From Actinomadura sp. KC216 (lineage in GTDB: Bacteria > Actinomycetota > Actinomycetes > Streptosporangiales > Streptosporangiaceae), in NCBI RefSeq assembly GCF_004348535.1, contig NZ_SMJX01000049.1, positions 1-38,637 on the forward strand: a stretch of DNA of 38,637 nucleotides, given 5' to 3'. Position numbers and translations under genes: made by a program. The notes beneath the pieces are model-generated. The model made no database searches. It worked only from the letters and a program-made list of their open reading frames with translations, and was not told the origin of the DNA. The stretch's first letter is position 1; the number at the start of each line of letters is the position of its first letter. Shown in pieces: positions 7,188-15,819 of this stretch.

Positions 7188-8675
7188 CTAGCCGGATCGG
7201 GCCGCGCGCACCGAAGACGGTGTCGAGGCGGGCGCATCCACGACACGCCGCATGCGCACCAGGATGACGGCCAGCACCGCGGCGGCCAGGAAGGCGCCGA
7301 GCCCGACGGCGATGTAGCTCACCACGCCCGTGGCCGAGTTCTCCGTCGATCCGCCGACGACCACGTTGGTGGACTTGAGCACGGCCGATCCCACGAAGTT
7401 CATGGCCACGGAGCCGATCGCGATCATGACCATGACCAGGCTTGACACACTGCCCTGCCGCTCGGCGGGCGCCAGGCTGCCGGCCATGTTGAAGCCCGAG
7501 GTCACCAGCGCTCCAGCAGTGAGCCCCAGCACGAAGGCGAACACGACCGCGACATAGAGCTGGGAGATTCCGAAGAACATCCCGAGAGTCCCCACCAGGC
7601 CGAGCCCCGCTCCGGCGGCCAGTGTCGAGGCCGGACTGATCCGCGCCGCGAGGGCTCCGGCGAGCGGCCCCCCGATCATGATTCCGAGCGATGGTGCGGC
7701 GAACAGCAAGGCGATGGGGCCCTGCTCGGCGATCCCGTACCCGAGTCCCTGATCCAGCGAGACGTCCCGGATGATGCCGACGAGCTGAAGCATGCTCTGA
7801 TACGAACCGGTTCCGAGGACGACCACGAGAAGGGTGACGACCAGTGGCCTGCCGAGCTTCCTGACGTTGACCAGGGGCTCGGGGATCCGGCCCGATTGCC
7901 GGAACCATGTGGCCAGGACCCCGGTGCCGACGGCGAGGAGAGCGAGCGGGCCGAAGGCGAACCAGCCGAAGTCGGGCCCGAGGCTGACATAGCTGAGCAC
8001 CATCGCCAAGCCTCCACCGAGGAGAACGGCCCCGGTGACGTCAAGCCTGCTCGGCGTCTTCATCTGGGATTCGGGCAGGAGGGTGCGCACGCAGATCGCC
8101 ATGGCGAACGCGACCGCCGCCGACAGGACGAACACGCTTCTGAAGCCGTACGCGTCCGCCATCAGCACGAACATGACGGGGGTGACGATGCCGAGGACCG
8201 CGGAGCCGGACGTCACGATGCCGACGACGGTCATCCCGATGCGGGGTTCGCAGATGTCGCGGATGAGCGCGACCGCCAGGAAGAAGGACGCCACGGCCGC
8301 TCCCTGCAGCAGGCGCCCGAAGATGAACACCCAGATGTTGGGGGCGAAGAGGCACACGAGGGCGCCGGCGCAGGCGGCCAGCAACGTACCTCCGAGGATC
8401 TTCCGCTTCCCATGGATGTCGGCGGCCTTTCCGAGTAGCGGCGCCCACATCGCTCCGGCCAGCATCGCGCTGGCATTGAGCCAGGCCGCCTCATCGGTGC
8501 CGAAGTGATCGAGCATGTCCGACAGGACGATCAGCGGTCCCGCGATGACCGTGTCCACCATGGCGTTCACCATGATCAGGACCGCTACCTGGCCCGCGAG
8601 CCGCTTACTCCATCGCGTTCGCCGCCCGCCGCCGATCGGTTCGGGGCCGGCGCTGCCGGCGCTGCTGCCTCGCAT
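7188..8675 (-). CDS. MFS transporter (DHA2-like, about 14 membrane segments)
   Basis: A 495-residue integral membrane protein. The start at 8675 (MRGSSAGSAG) follows GGAAAGGAG at good spacing; the frame is open further upstream but without a better start. After a basic cytoplasmic N-terminus come the segments of a major facilitator. The loop between helices 2 and 3 has GKAADIHGKRKILGG, the family signature, and helix 5 has GSAVLGIVTPVMF. Number and spacing of hydrophobic stretches suggest the 14-helix drug:proton-antiporter type. It sits downstream of the monooxygenase (gap 122 bases) and upstream of RidA on the same strand, so it probably moves the substrate or a product of this catabolic cluster. 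Direction of transport is unknown. Confidence 0.88.
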   Translation of the reverse strand: MRGSSAGSAGPEPIGGGRRTRWSKRLAGQVAVLIMVNAMVDTVIAGPLIVLSDMLDHFGTDEAAWLNASAMLAGAMWAPLLGKAADIHGKRKILGGTLLAACAGALVCLFAPNIWVFIFGRLLQGAAVASFFLAVALIRDICEPRIGMTVVGIVTSGSAVLGIVTPVMFVLMADAYGFRSVFVLSAAVAFAMAICVRTLLPESQMKTPSRLDVTGAVLLGGGLAMVLSYVSLGPDFGWFAFGPLALLAVGTGVLATWFRQSGRIPEPLVNVRKLGRPLVVTLLVVVLGTGSYQSMLQLVGIIRDVSLDQGLGYGIAEQGPIALLFAAPSLGIMIGGPLAGALAARISPASTLAAGAGLGLVGTLGMFFGISQLYVAVVFAFVLGLTAGALVTSGFNMAGSLAPAERQGSVSSLVMVMIAIGSVAMNFVGSAVLKSTNVVVGGSTENSATGVVSYIAVGLGAFLAAAVLAVILVRMRRVVDAPASTPSSVRAARSG

Positions 8676-8797
8676 GAGGCACTCCTTTCCCAACGCGTAT
8701 GCGGGCGGGGTCGCATGGGAGGCGCCGTCCTGCGGGAGAGCGCCGGTGTGGAGCCGTAGGAAGCCGGATGACGTGGCGGGTTCCAAAGGGGGCTTGG

Positions 8798-10375
8798 TCA
8801 GTAGGGTCTGACCTGGTTGCCGATCGACCGGAACGGAGCGAGGTGATTGATGACGTCCATCTCCTGGGCGGCCGGCATCCGGGCCGCGATGTATCCGTCG
8901 GTCCTGACGAGAATGAGCTCGCCCGGGTAGGGGTCGTAGATCCGCCGGAATTCGCCTGCGACGTCCACGATGGGGCTGCCCGGTGCGGATCCGATGCGGT
9001 GCACGTGCATGTGGGTCGGTTTCGCGTTGTCGAAGACGACCGGATCGGCGTGCTCGAAGGCGATCAGGGACCAGTGCGGTCCGCGCATGAGGTCGAAGAG
9101 GTCGCCACTGAACCCGGCACCTTCCAGGCCGCCGGCGTTCGGAGCCCGGTCGCCGGCCACCGGGCCGGACGCGCGCCGCTCGCCACCGCGGTAGGTGATC
9201 GGGCCTGTGCGGTAGTGGATCCCCAGTCCGGTGGTCAGCGACCCGTCGGAGATCTGGCCGAGCGCCGAGCCCAGCCCGTCCTCGCTGCCGCGGCCCGCCT
9301 GCTCCATCGTCCTGGTCATCTTCTCCGTGCTCAATTCCAGGACGGTGCGTGCGACGGGAAGCCGTTCGGCGGTGTAGGTGTCCAGCAGGCTCTGCCGGGC
9401 GCCGGCGAGGACGCTGGTGAGTTTCCAGCCGAGGTTGTAGGCGTCCTGGATGCCGGTGTTCATGCCCTGGCCGCCGGCGGGGGAATGTACATGGGCGGCG
9501 TCACCGGCGAGCAGAACGCGACCCTTGCGGTAGTCCTCCACCACGCGGGCGTTGACCTGGTAGACCGACAGCCACGCCGCACCGCCCAGCGCCACGGCGC
9601 CCTTGCCGACGCGTTCGTCGAACAATCGCTGGTAGAACTCCAGTGACGGGGTTCCCGGCTCGTCGTCCTCCAGGATCGGGCTCTGGAACTGCCACAGGTC
9701 GCTGCCGGGCAGCGGGGTGAGACCGAGCATGCCGCGTTCGGACGGCCAGATGTGCATGTGGGAGCGGTCGAGGCCCGGCACGGTGACGTCTCCGAGGTAC
9801 CAGCGCTGCCGCTCGTAGGTCCTGCCGACCAGCTGCAGCCCGATGGACCTGCGGGTGCTGCTCTTACCGCCGTCCGCCCCCACGACGTAGCGGGCGCGGA
9901 CGGTCTGGTCTCCGGTCGTCGTCCGCAGCGTGACGGTGACGCCGTCGTCGTCCTGTTCGACACCGACCGCCTCGGTGCCGAACTCCACCCGGCCGCCGAG
10001 CTCTTCGAGCCGTTGCCGCAGCGCGTACTCGATGTCGAACTGGCCGATCCACCGCGAATCTGGATACGGCGTGGAGTACGACTGGTCCGCCCGGTCCGAG
10101 ATCGGCGGTTTGTCCACGACCGCGCCCGACGGTTCGTGGAATCGCACAGGAAGCCAGACGACCCCGCGGCGCAGCACGTGGTCGACCGCTCCGAGGTCGT
10201 CGAGCACCTCCAGGGAGCGGGGCTTGATGGTCTTGGCCTTGGAAGCGCGGTTCGGTACCGGGTCCCGCTCGACGACGCGGTGGGCGACTCCGCGACGGGC
10301 GAGGTCACATGCCAGGGTCAGGCCGGTGGGCCCGGCTCCGATGATGAGGACGTCGGTGTTCGGCACGTCGGTCAT
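8798..10375 (-). CDS. FAD-dependent aromatic-type monooxygenase (class A, PHBH fold)
   Basis: A 525-residue flavoprotein. FAD motifs are in order: GxGxxG variant VLIIGAGPTGLTLACDLARRG at about 9-29, the DG motif VVGADGGKSSTRRSIG in the middle, and the GD motif VLLAGDAAHVHSPAGGQGMN. A C-terminal thioredoxin-like extension follows (GDLFDLMRGPHWSLIAFE and LVRTDGYIAARMP), as in PgaE, RdmE, MhpA and related NAD(P)H-dependent hydroxylases. It is expected to hydroxylate an aromatic or phenolic compound. The ATG overlaps the amidohydrolase stop by 4 bases (ATGA), so the two are translationally coupled: the amidohydrolase may release the hydroxylase substrate. It could equally be a rifampicin- or tetracycline-type inactivating enzyme, but the catabolic neighbours favour a degradative role. 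Confidence 0.9.
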   Translation of the reverse strand: MTDVPNTDVLIIGAGPTGLTLACDLARRGVAHRVVERDPVPNRASKAKTIKPRSLEVLDDLGAVDHVLRRGVVWLPVRFHEPSGAVVDKPPISDRADQSYSTPYPDSRWIGQFDIEYALRQRLEELGGRVEFGTEAVGVEQDDDGVTVTLRTTTGDQTVRARYVVGADGGKSSTRRSIGLQLVGRTYERQRWYLGDVTVPGLDRSHMHIWPSERGMLGLTPLPGSDLWQFQSPILEDDEPGTPSLEFYQRLFDERVGKGAVALGGAAWLSVYQVNARVVEDYRKGRVLLAGDAAHVHSPAGGQGMNTGIQDAYNLGWKLTSVLAGARQSLLDTYTAERLPVARTVLELSTEKMTRTMEQAGRGSEDGLGSALGQISDGSLTTGLGIHYRTGPITYRGGERRASGPVAGDRAPNAGGLEGAGFSGDLFDLMRGPHWSLIAFEHADPVVFDNAKPTHMHVHRIGSAPGSPIVDVAGEFRRIYDPYPGELILVRTDGYIAARMPAAQEMDVINHLAPFRSIGNQVRPY

Positions 10376-11712
10376 GAGGACCTTCTCGAAAGATGCGAGG
10401 CAACGGACGGCGCGGGGGCGATCGCCCCTGCTTCGGGCGGGGGCCCGGGCCGATGGTCAACGGTGTCGACCGCGGGCGGTGTGAGCTTGCGGACGACCCC
10501 CTGCTGGGCGACCACGACGATCTTCTCCGGCTCGGCCAGCAGCCCGATGTCCCGCAGCGGGTCACCCGCGCAGACGACGAGATCGGCGAGCATGCCCGGA
10601 CGCAGGGCGCCCAGCCGGTCTTCGACCCCCAGCAGGCGGGCGCTGTTCGACGTCGCGGCGCGGATGGCGTCCATCGGGCTCATGCCGAGCTCCACGAGGT
10701 GCCGCAGCTCGGCGAGATTCCCTCCGTGCGCGCTGATGCCCGCATCGGTTCCCGCGGCGATGTTCACCTGCCGCTCGATGGCCGCCGCGATGTTCTCCTT
10801 GGTGATCTCGTTCCAGCGCCGCTTCTTCTCGTAGGCCCAGGGCGGCATCCTGCTCCGGTCCAGCGGCCGGAAGACGGTCGCCAGAGTCGGCACGAGGAAC
10901 GCGCCGTGCTCGCCGAGCAGATCGCACCCCTGGTCGTCGATGCCGAAGCCGTGCTCGACCGAGCGGACGCCGCCGCGGATCGCCGCGAGGACGCCGGCCC
11001 GGCCCTGGGCGTGCGCGGCGACCGGGCGGCCGCGGTGCCGGCGTGCTTCGTCGACGGCCGCGGCGATCTCCTCTTCGAGCAGGTCCTCGTCGTCGGGATC
11101 GTCCCCCGCGCTGTTCATCCCCCCGGTCGTGCAGATCTTGATGACGTCGGCGCCGGCGCGCAGCATCCGGCGCACCGCCTTCCGCACCTCTGGCACGTCG
11201 TCGGCGAGCGCGCAGAAATCGAAGCCGAGATCCATTCCCCCGGGCAGCGTGGTGTCCGCGTGCCCGCCCGTGTGGCTGATGATCCCGACGGACACCTGCA
11301 ACCGCGGGCCCTGGACGAGCCCGGAGGCGACGGCGTGCCGGAACCCCGCCGGAAGCGCCCCGAGGTCGCGTGCGGAAGTGACACCGGAGTCCAGGGTTCG
11401 CCGCAGCCGGTCGGCCGTCTGCAGCATGCGCAGGACGGGATCGGTCATCAGCGCCTCTTCCACCACGGACCGGTCCGAGGACATGCCGAGATGCACATGG
11501 CAGTCGAAGAAGCCCGGAAGGAGCGTTCCACCCCGGCCGTCGATGGTCCGGACTCCGCGCGGCGCCGGCGGCGCATGGCTCGCCGGGCCGGCGTAGACGA
11601 TCACGCCGTCGGCGTCCGCGTCCAGCACGGCATCGGGCACGGCCCTGGAACCGACACCGTCGATGAGCCGGACGTTGTGCACCCGCAGGGACGCCTTGCC
11701 CTCGATTTCCAT
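10372..11712 (-). CDS. Metal-dependent amidohydrolase (Xaa-Pro dipeptidase / imidazolonepropionase-like)
   Basis: A 446-residue TIM-barrel amidohydrolase with a split beta-sandwich domain. Metal ligands: HVH at His72/His74 (GFFDCHVHLG), a lysine likely to be carboxylated in ADVIKICTTGG, histidines in VAAHAQG and SVEHGFG, and the catalytic Asp in AAGTDAGISAHGG. This is the pattern of binuclear enzymes acting on carboxylic-acid amides, dipeptides and N-acyl compounds (the prolidase-like subgroup). The C-terminal 30 residues are Pro/Ala-rich and probably unstructured. It is the first gene of the minus-strand operon leading into the monooxygenase. A GAAATTGCATGTT element similar to one before the Lrp-type regulator lies 71-86 bases upstream. 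Confidence 0.88.
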   Translation of the reverse strand: MEIEGKASLRVHNVRLIDGVGSRAVPDAVLDADADGVIVYAGPASHAPPAPRGVRTIDGRGGTLLPGFFDCHVHLGMSSDRSVVEEALMTDPVLRMLQTADRLRRTLDSGVTSARDLGALPAGFRHAVASGLVQGPRLQVSVGIISHTGGHADTTLPGGMDLGFDFCALADDVPEVRKAVRRMLRAGADVIKICTTGGMNSAGDDPDDEDLLEEEIAAAVDEARRHRGRPVAAHAQGRAGVLAAIRGGVRSVEHGFGIDDQGCDLLGEHGAFLVPTLATVFRPLDRSRMPPWAYEKKRRWNEITKENIAAAIERQVNIAAGTDAGISAHGGNLAELRHLVELGMSPMDAIRAATSNSARLLGVEDRLGALRPGMLADLVVCAGDPLRDIGLLAEPEKIVVVAQQGVVRKLTPPAVDTVDHRPGPPPEAGAIAPAPSVASHLSRRSS

Positions 11713-11782
11713 GTGAAGTCCTGTTCCGGCCGTCTCTTGTTCTGGCTGCCGTCACGCTACGGCCACCGCGCGAACAGGCTCC

Positions 11783-11798
11783 GAAATTGCATGTTCTC
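11783..11798. promoter_or_regulatory. Putative Lrp/AsnC-type site upstream of the amidohydrolase operon
   Basis: GAAATTGCATGTTCTC here closely resembles GAAAATCGCATGTTTCC at 12426-12442, upstream of the Lrp-like gene: same GAAA half, same GCATGTT core, and a CTTC-like tail. It lies 71-86 bases before the amidohydrolase start. The role as an operator for the nearby regulator is inference. No other promoter signal in the 190-base gap was convincing. Confidence 0.45.
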
Positions 11799-11902
11799 TT
11801 CGATGAGGCAGCCGTCCTGCACGAAAACAGCCATCGTGCGACGTGCGGGTGGAGACAGGTGGCCGGCGGACGCCGCGGTGCCGGCCACCGGATCACCCGC
11901 CG

Positions 11903-12334
11903 TCAGGTGGCGAAGACCTGGGAGTCGTCGGCGAACGCCTTGAACTCCAACGCGTTGCCCGCGGGGTCGAGCAGGAACATCGTCCACTGCTCACCGGGCC
12001 GTCCCTCGAACCGCACGTGCGGCTCGATGACGAACTCGACGCCCGCCGCGCGCAGCCGATCGGCGAGCCGCCGGAACTCCGGGATCGTCAGGATCAGGCC
12101 GAAATGCGGCACCGGGACGTCGTGGCCGTCCACCGGGTTGTGGACGCGCTGCGAGCGGCCCGGGGCCAGGTGCGTGACGAACTGGTGGCCGTTCAGGTTC
12201 CAGTCCACCCACGTGTCGGCACTGCGCCCCTGCTCCAGGCCCAGCACCTCCCCGTAGAAGCGGCGCGCGGCGGGGAGGTCGTCGACCGGCATCGCCAGGT
12301 GGAATCGCGGGATCGGAGACTTCGGGACGCTCAT
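11903..12334 (-). CDS. VOC (glyoxalase/bleomycin-resistance/dioxygenase) family protein
   Basis: A 143-residue protein starting at ATG 12334 ([10 protein letters not shown]), preceded by AAAGGTGG. It is a single vicinal-oxygen-chelate domain of two beta-alpha-beta-beta-beta modules. Likely metal ligands are the histidine in [10 protein letters not shown], the histidine in PVPHFGLIL, and the glutamate in NALEFKAF near the C-terminus. The [10 protein letters not shown] ending is typical of the family. Members include lyases, epimerases, dioxygenases and antibiotic-binding proteins. It is divergent from the Lrp-type regulator and on the same strand as the amidohydrolase/monooxygenase operon 190 bases further on. 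A role in the same catabolic pathway is plausible, but the reaction cannot be named. Confidence 0.87.
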   Translation of the reverse strand: MSVPKSPIPRFHLAMPVDDLPAARRFYGEVLGLEQGRSADTWVDWNLNGHQFVTHLAPGRSQRVHNPVDGHDVPVPHFGLILTIPEFRRLADRLRAAGVEFVIEPHVRFEGRPGEQWTMFLLDPAGNALEFKAFADDSQVFAT

Positions 12335-12425
12335 GGATATCGACCACCTTTCGCAGAGGGGCGGATGGCGCACTGTTCGGCCTCGCCCCGACCATATAAA
12401 TTACGGTTGTCCGGTGGATGGGCCG

Positions 12426-12442
12426 GAAAATCGCATGTTTCC
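12426..12442. promoter_or_regulatory. Putative autoregulatory site of the Lrp/AsnC-type regulator
   Basis: The 16-base dyad GAAA-atcgcatg-TTTC (12426-12441) lies 45 bases before the regulator start and 92 bases before the divergent VOC start. It shares the GAAA...GCATGTT pattern with 11783-11798. An AT-rich block (ATATAAATTA, around 12393) beside it could hold -10 elements for either gene. Confidence 0.5.
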
Positions 12443-12485
12443 TTCCGTGGCGCCGCGTCCACTGCACAGAAAGGGCCATCGGATC

Positions 12486-13490
12486 ATGGGGACCTCGGCC
12501 TTCGACGAACTCGACATCGCCATCGTGGACGCCATCCGATTCGCTCCGCGCGCGAACTGGCGGGACCTGGCGCCGGTCCTCGGCGTGGACCCGGCGACCG
12601 TCAGCCGACGCTGGTCGCGTATGCAGTCCGAAGGAGTCGCCTGGGTCACCGCCCACCTGTCGGGCAACGCGACGCCTTCGTGCGCCCTGGTGGAGATCGA
12701 CTGCACGCCGGGGCGCTCCACCGAGGTGGCGGCCGTCCTCGCCGAGGACGTGGAGGCGGCCACCGTCAAACTGACGTCCGGTGCGCGGGACGTCCTGATA
12801 CTCGCGCAATCGCCCGACCTCGACGCCTTGTCCGGATACCTCCTCGACCGCGTGGGGCATGTCCCGGGTGTCACGAACGTGCGCAGCCACATCGTGACGC
12901 GGTCGGCCCTTGAGGCCAGCCGGTGGCGTGAGGGCGCGCTGAACCCGGAACAGCGTCACCGCCTGCGCACCGACACCGGAGCCCGCCCCGATCACGGCGC
13001 GGTCCTGCAGGCCCACGACCGCCGCATCGCCCGCGCCCTCGGCGCCGACGGGCGGATGTCGTTCGAGCGGCTCGCCGAACACGTCGGGCTCGGCCCCGTC
13101 GCGGTCCGGCGCCGGCTGGCGCGCCTGATGGAGGCCAGGCTCATCACCTTCCGCTGTGACACCTCCCGCCACCTCTCGAAACGTGCCGTTACCGCGGTCT
13201 ACTTCGGCTCACTCGACGTCCACGACCTGGAGAGCGCCGAGGGAAAGATCGGCATGCTGCCGGGGGTCCGGGCGTGCAATCTCGTGGCAGGGCCCTACAA
13301 CGTCATCGTCGACGCGTGGCTGCGGTCGACGGCGGAAGCCCACGACCTCGAACGGAGGATGAGCCGGGTACTGCCCGCCCTGCGGATCCAGGACCGCTCG
13401 GTGGCACTGCGCGTGGTCAAAATCCTCGGTCGCATTCTCGACGCGGAGGACAGATCGATACGGTCCGTACCGCTCCTGGTCGACGACTAA
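12486..13490 (+). CDS. Double-domain Lrp/AsnC family transcriptional regulator
   Basis: A 334-residue protein containing two consecutive AsnC-type units. The first helix-turn-helix is at about 7-55 (LDIAIVDAIRFAPR, LGVDPATVSRRWSRMQ), followed by a ligand-binding RAM-like beta-alpha module. The second is at about 178-230 (HDRRIARALGADGR, VGLGPVAVRRRLARLM), followed by a second RAM module with VYFGSLDVHDLE and GPYNVIVDAWL. Single-unit Lrp proteins are about 150 residues; this duplicated form is common in actinomycetes. I start at ATG 12486; an alternative in-frame ATG at 12435 falls inside the putative operator. It is divergent from the VOC gene and is the only regulator inside the catabolic region, so it probably senses a pathway intermediate. 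Confidence 0.88.
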   Translation: MGTSAFDELDIAIVDAIRFAPRANWRDLAPVLGVDPATVSRRWSRMQSEGVAWVTAHLSGNATPSCALVEIDCTPGRSTEVAAVLAEDVEAATVKLTSGARDVLILAQSPDLDALSGYLLDRVGHVPGVTNVRSHIVTRSALEASRWREGALNPEQRHRLRTDTGARPDHGAVLQAHDRRIARALGADGRMSFERLAEHVGLGPVAVRRRLARLMEARLITFRCDTSRHLSKRAVTAVYFGSLDVHDLESAEGKIGMLPGVRACNLVAGPYNVIVDAWLRSTAEAHDLERRMSRVLPALRIQDRSVALRVVKILGRILDAEDRSIRSVPLLVDD

Positions 13491-13529
13491 CGGCTTCCCA
13501 CTGGTCATGGAACGCATCGGCATCGAGAG

Positions 13530-15014
13530 TCAGGCGTGCAGGGGAAGCAGGACGCGGAAGGTCGCGCCGGCGCCCGGAGCCGTCCGGATCTCGACGTGAC
13601 CACCGTGGGCGCGGACGAGCGAGTCGACGATGGCCAGCCCCAGACCCGCACCCCCACCTCCGCCGGCTCGCGCGCGGGCCTCGTCCGCCCTGTAGAAGCG
13701 GTCGAATGCCCGCTCGGCCTGTTCCCGGGTCATGCCGGGGCCCTCATCACGGAATTCGAGAACCGCGAAACCGTCCTCGGTCCCGATGCCGATGCGGACC
13801 GGGGTGCCGGACGGGGTGTGCGCGACGGCGTTGCCGACGAGGTTGGCGGTGACCTGCCGGAGCCTGGCCTCGTCACCGAGGACCGGTGCCGCGGCGGGCG
13901 GTCCGCCACCGGGTGCGGTGAGGGAGACCGGGCGCCCCGGGTCGAGGGCGCGCAGGTCGTGGAGCGCGTCGGCGGCGAGCGTGCGCAGGTCCATGGGGGT
14001 GAGCTGCAGCGTCTGCGCCGCGGCGGCGCCGTCCTCGTCGAGGCGGGCGAGGAGCAGGAGTTCCTCTACCAGGTCGACCATTCGCGCGGCTTCGCGCTCG
14101 ATACGGCTCATCGAGGCGTCGACGTCGGCGCGCTCGGGCATGCCGCCCATCCGGTACAGCTCGGTGAAGCCTTTGATACCGGAGAGCGGTGTGCGCAGTT
14201 CGTGACTGACGTCGGCGATGAAGCGGCGCATGCGCTGCGCGGAGTCGGCACGGGCGGCGTCGCCCGCCTCGATCCGGTCGAGCATGCCGTTGAGCGACGT
14301 GGACAGCCGGCCGAGCTCGGTGCGGGGGGCGGCCAGCTCCGGGACCCGGCTGGAGAGATCTCCGGAGGCGATCGCGGCCGCGGTGGTCTCGATCCGGCGC
14401 AGCGGCTTCAGTCCGGCCCTCACCGCGAACCATCCGGCGAAGCTCAGCGATATCAGGACCAGGGCGTCGATGAGGAGCACCCGGCCGGTGAGCCGCCCCA
14501 TGGCGTCGTCGACCTCACCGAGTGAGCCGGCCACCAGCACGCTGCCTCCCCGGCCTCCGCCTCCGTCCGCCGCGGTCGGCACGGCGATGGCCCGCCACTC
14601 CCCGCCGCCGTCCGCGGCATGGGCGGTGAAAGGTTCGCCGCCGCGCTCGACGACCGCTGCGGCGTCGAGGCGGGGCAGCTCATCCGGGGGCTCCGCGGCG
14701 GGCCGGATGACGCGCTCGATCCGGCCGCCGGGGCCGAGGTAGGCGACGTAGACGTTCCGGGTCCCCTGCTGTTCCACGGTGTCACCCCGCGGGACGTCCT
14801 CGCTGACCGCGTCCGGCAGATCGGGCAGGCGTGCGGTCGCGGTGGCGATGCCGCGGATCCGCTGGTCCAACTGCGCGACGAGGCCGCGCTGGAACTGGTC
14901 GATGACCAGGCCGGTGCTGCCGAGCAACGCGGTGACCAGCAGCAGCAGAGTTATCGACAGCAGCCGGCCGCGCAGTGAGAGCCCCCGGCTGCGACGGGCG
15001 CCGGTGCCGCTCAC
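13530..15014 (-). CDS. Sensor histidine kinase (HAMP-HisKA-HATPase)
   Basis: A 494-residue membrane kinase starting at GTG 15014, whose start overlaps the response-regulator stop by 4 bases. TM1 is at about 17-38, an extracytoplasmic sensing domain runs over about 40-175, TM2 is at about 178-200, then a HAMP linker to about 253. The phosphoacceptor is His271 in FIADVSHELRTPLSG. The ATP-binding domain has the N box (NLVGNAVAHTPSG), the G1 box (FRDEGPGM) and the G2 box (GGGGAGLGLAIV). This is the architecture of actinobacterial MtrB/TcrY/PrrB-like kinases. It should phosphorylate the regulator encoded just upstream. The sensor domain shows no known ligand motif. Confidence 0.94.
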   Translation of the reverse strand: MSGTGARRSRGLSLRGRLLSITLLLLVTALLGSTGLVIDQFQRGLVAQLDQRIRGIATATARLPDLPDAVSEDVPRGDTVEQQGTRNVYVAYLGPGGRIERVIRPAAEPPDELPRLDAAAVVERGGEPFTAHAADGGGEWRAIAVPTAADGGGGRGGSVLVAGSLGEVDDAMGRLTGRVLLIDALVLISLSFAGWFAVRAGLKPLRRIETTAAAIASGDLSSRVPELAAPRTELGRLSTSLNGMLDRIEAGDAARADSAQRMRRFIADVSHELRTPLSGIKGFTELYRMGGMPERADVDASMSRIEREAARMVDLVEELLLLARLDEDGAAAAQTLQLTPMDLRTLAADALHDLRALDPGRPVSLTAPGGGPPAAAPVLGDEARLRQVTANLVGNAVAHTPSGTPVRIGIGTEDGFAVLEFRDEGPGMTREQAERAFDRFYRADEARARAGGGGGAGLGLAIVDSLVRAHGGHVEIRTAPGAGATFRVLLPLHA

Positions 15015-15706
15015 CGCGGCGGCCTGCGCAGCACGTAGCCGATGCCTCGCACCGTATGGATCAGCTTGGGCTCAGCGGAGTCGATCTTGCGTCGCAGATA
15101 GCTGACGTAGGAGGCGACGATGCTGTCATCTCCCCCGAAGTCGTAGTGCCACACCAGGTCGAGCAACTGTTCCTTGGACAGCACCTGCCCCACGTGTTCC
15201 ATCAGCACGCTCAGCAGGTTGAACTCGGTGGGTGAGAGCGGGATCGCCCGGCCGCCGCGCGTCACCTGATGGCTCTCGGGGTCCAGCGTGAGGTCACCGA
15301 CGACCAGCCGGCCGCCCGGCTGCTTGCCGCTGGTACGACGCAGGATGGCCCTGATGCGAAGGATCAGTTCCTCCAGGTCGAAGGGCTTGGTGACGTAGTC
15401 GTCACCTCCGGCCGTCAGCCCGCTGATCCGGTCCTTGGCGGCGTCCAGTGCGGTGAGGAACAGGACCGGCGGCGGGCCGGCCGGCGGCGGCCCCTCCCCG
15501 GCCAGTCGCCGTGCGACCTCGAAGCCGTCGAAGTCCGGCAGCATCACGTCGAGGACGATCAGGTCGGGTCGCTCCTGCCGCACCGCGGCCAGCGCCTCCG
15601 AACCGGTCGTGACAGGTGTCACGGTGAAGCCGGCCAACCGCAGGCTCGCCGAGAGCAGTTCGCGCAGCGTGTCGTCGTCCTCCACCACCAGGAGGTGTTC
15701 TGTCAT
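15011..15706 (-). CDS. OmpR/PhoB-family response regulator
   Basis: A 231-residue response regulator. The receiver domain (about 4-118) has the acidic pair in VVEDDDTLRE, phosphoacceptor Asp53 in LIVLDVMLPDFDG, and the conserved lysine in DYVTKPFDLEEL. The C-terminal winged helix (about 130-228) is of the OmpR type, with LSPTEFNLLSVLMEHVGQVLS, the recognition segment ASYVSYLRRKID and the hairpin VRGIGYVL. It is translated ahead of its kinase with a 4-base overlap. OmpR-type regulators bind direct repeats about 10-11 bases apart. Two such repeats (TGTGAG, period 11) lie upstream of the neighbouring ABC-2 exporter genes, which are therefore candidate targets. Confidence 0.95.
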   Translation of the reverse strand: MTEHLLVVEDDDTLRELLSASLRLAGFTVTPVTTGSEALAAVRQERPDLIVLDVMLPDFDGFEVARRLAGEGPPPAGPPPVLFLTALDAAKDRISGLTAGGDDYVTKPFDLEELILRIRAILRRTSGKQPGGRLVVGDLTLDPESHQVTRGGRAIPLSPTEFNLLSVLMEHVGQVLSKEQLLDLVWHYDFGGDDSIVASYVSYLRRKIDSAEPKLIHTVRGIGYVLRRPPR

Positions 15707-15819
15707 GGCCGTTCCATCCTGCCCGTCTTCCCTGAACTGCGGAGGCTGTCTATGCCACTTCGTGCCTCGGCCTTGTTCCTTCGGCCCTCATCGCCTGCTT
15801 CACCCAGTGGACGCCGTTC

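Noticed and set aside
8676..8797. Terminator in the monooxygenase-MFS gap
   Set aside because: Only a weak GGCGC...GCGCC pairing over a 14-base loop; not distinguishable from background.
11757..11987. Small minus-strand frame between the amidohydrolase and VOC genes
   Set aside because: No ribosome site, family or codon pattern; it overlaps the VOC gene and the putative regulatory element.
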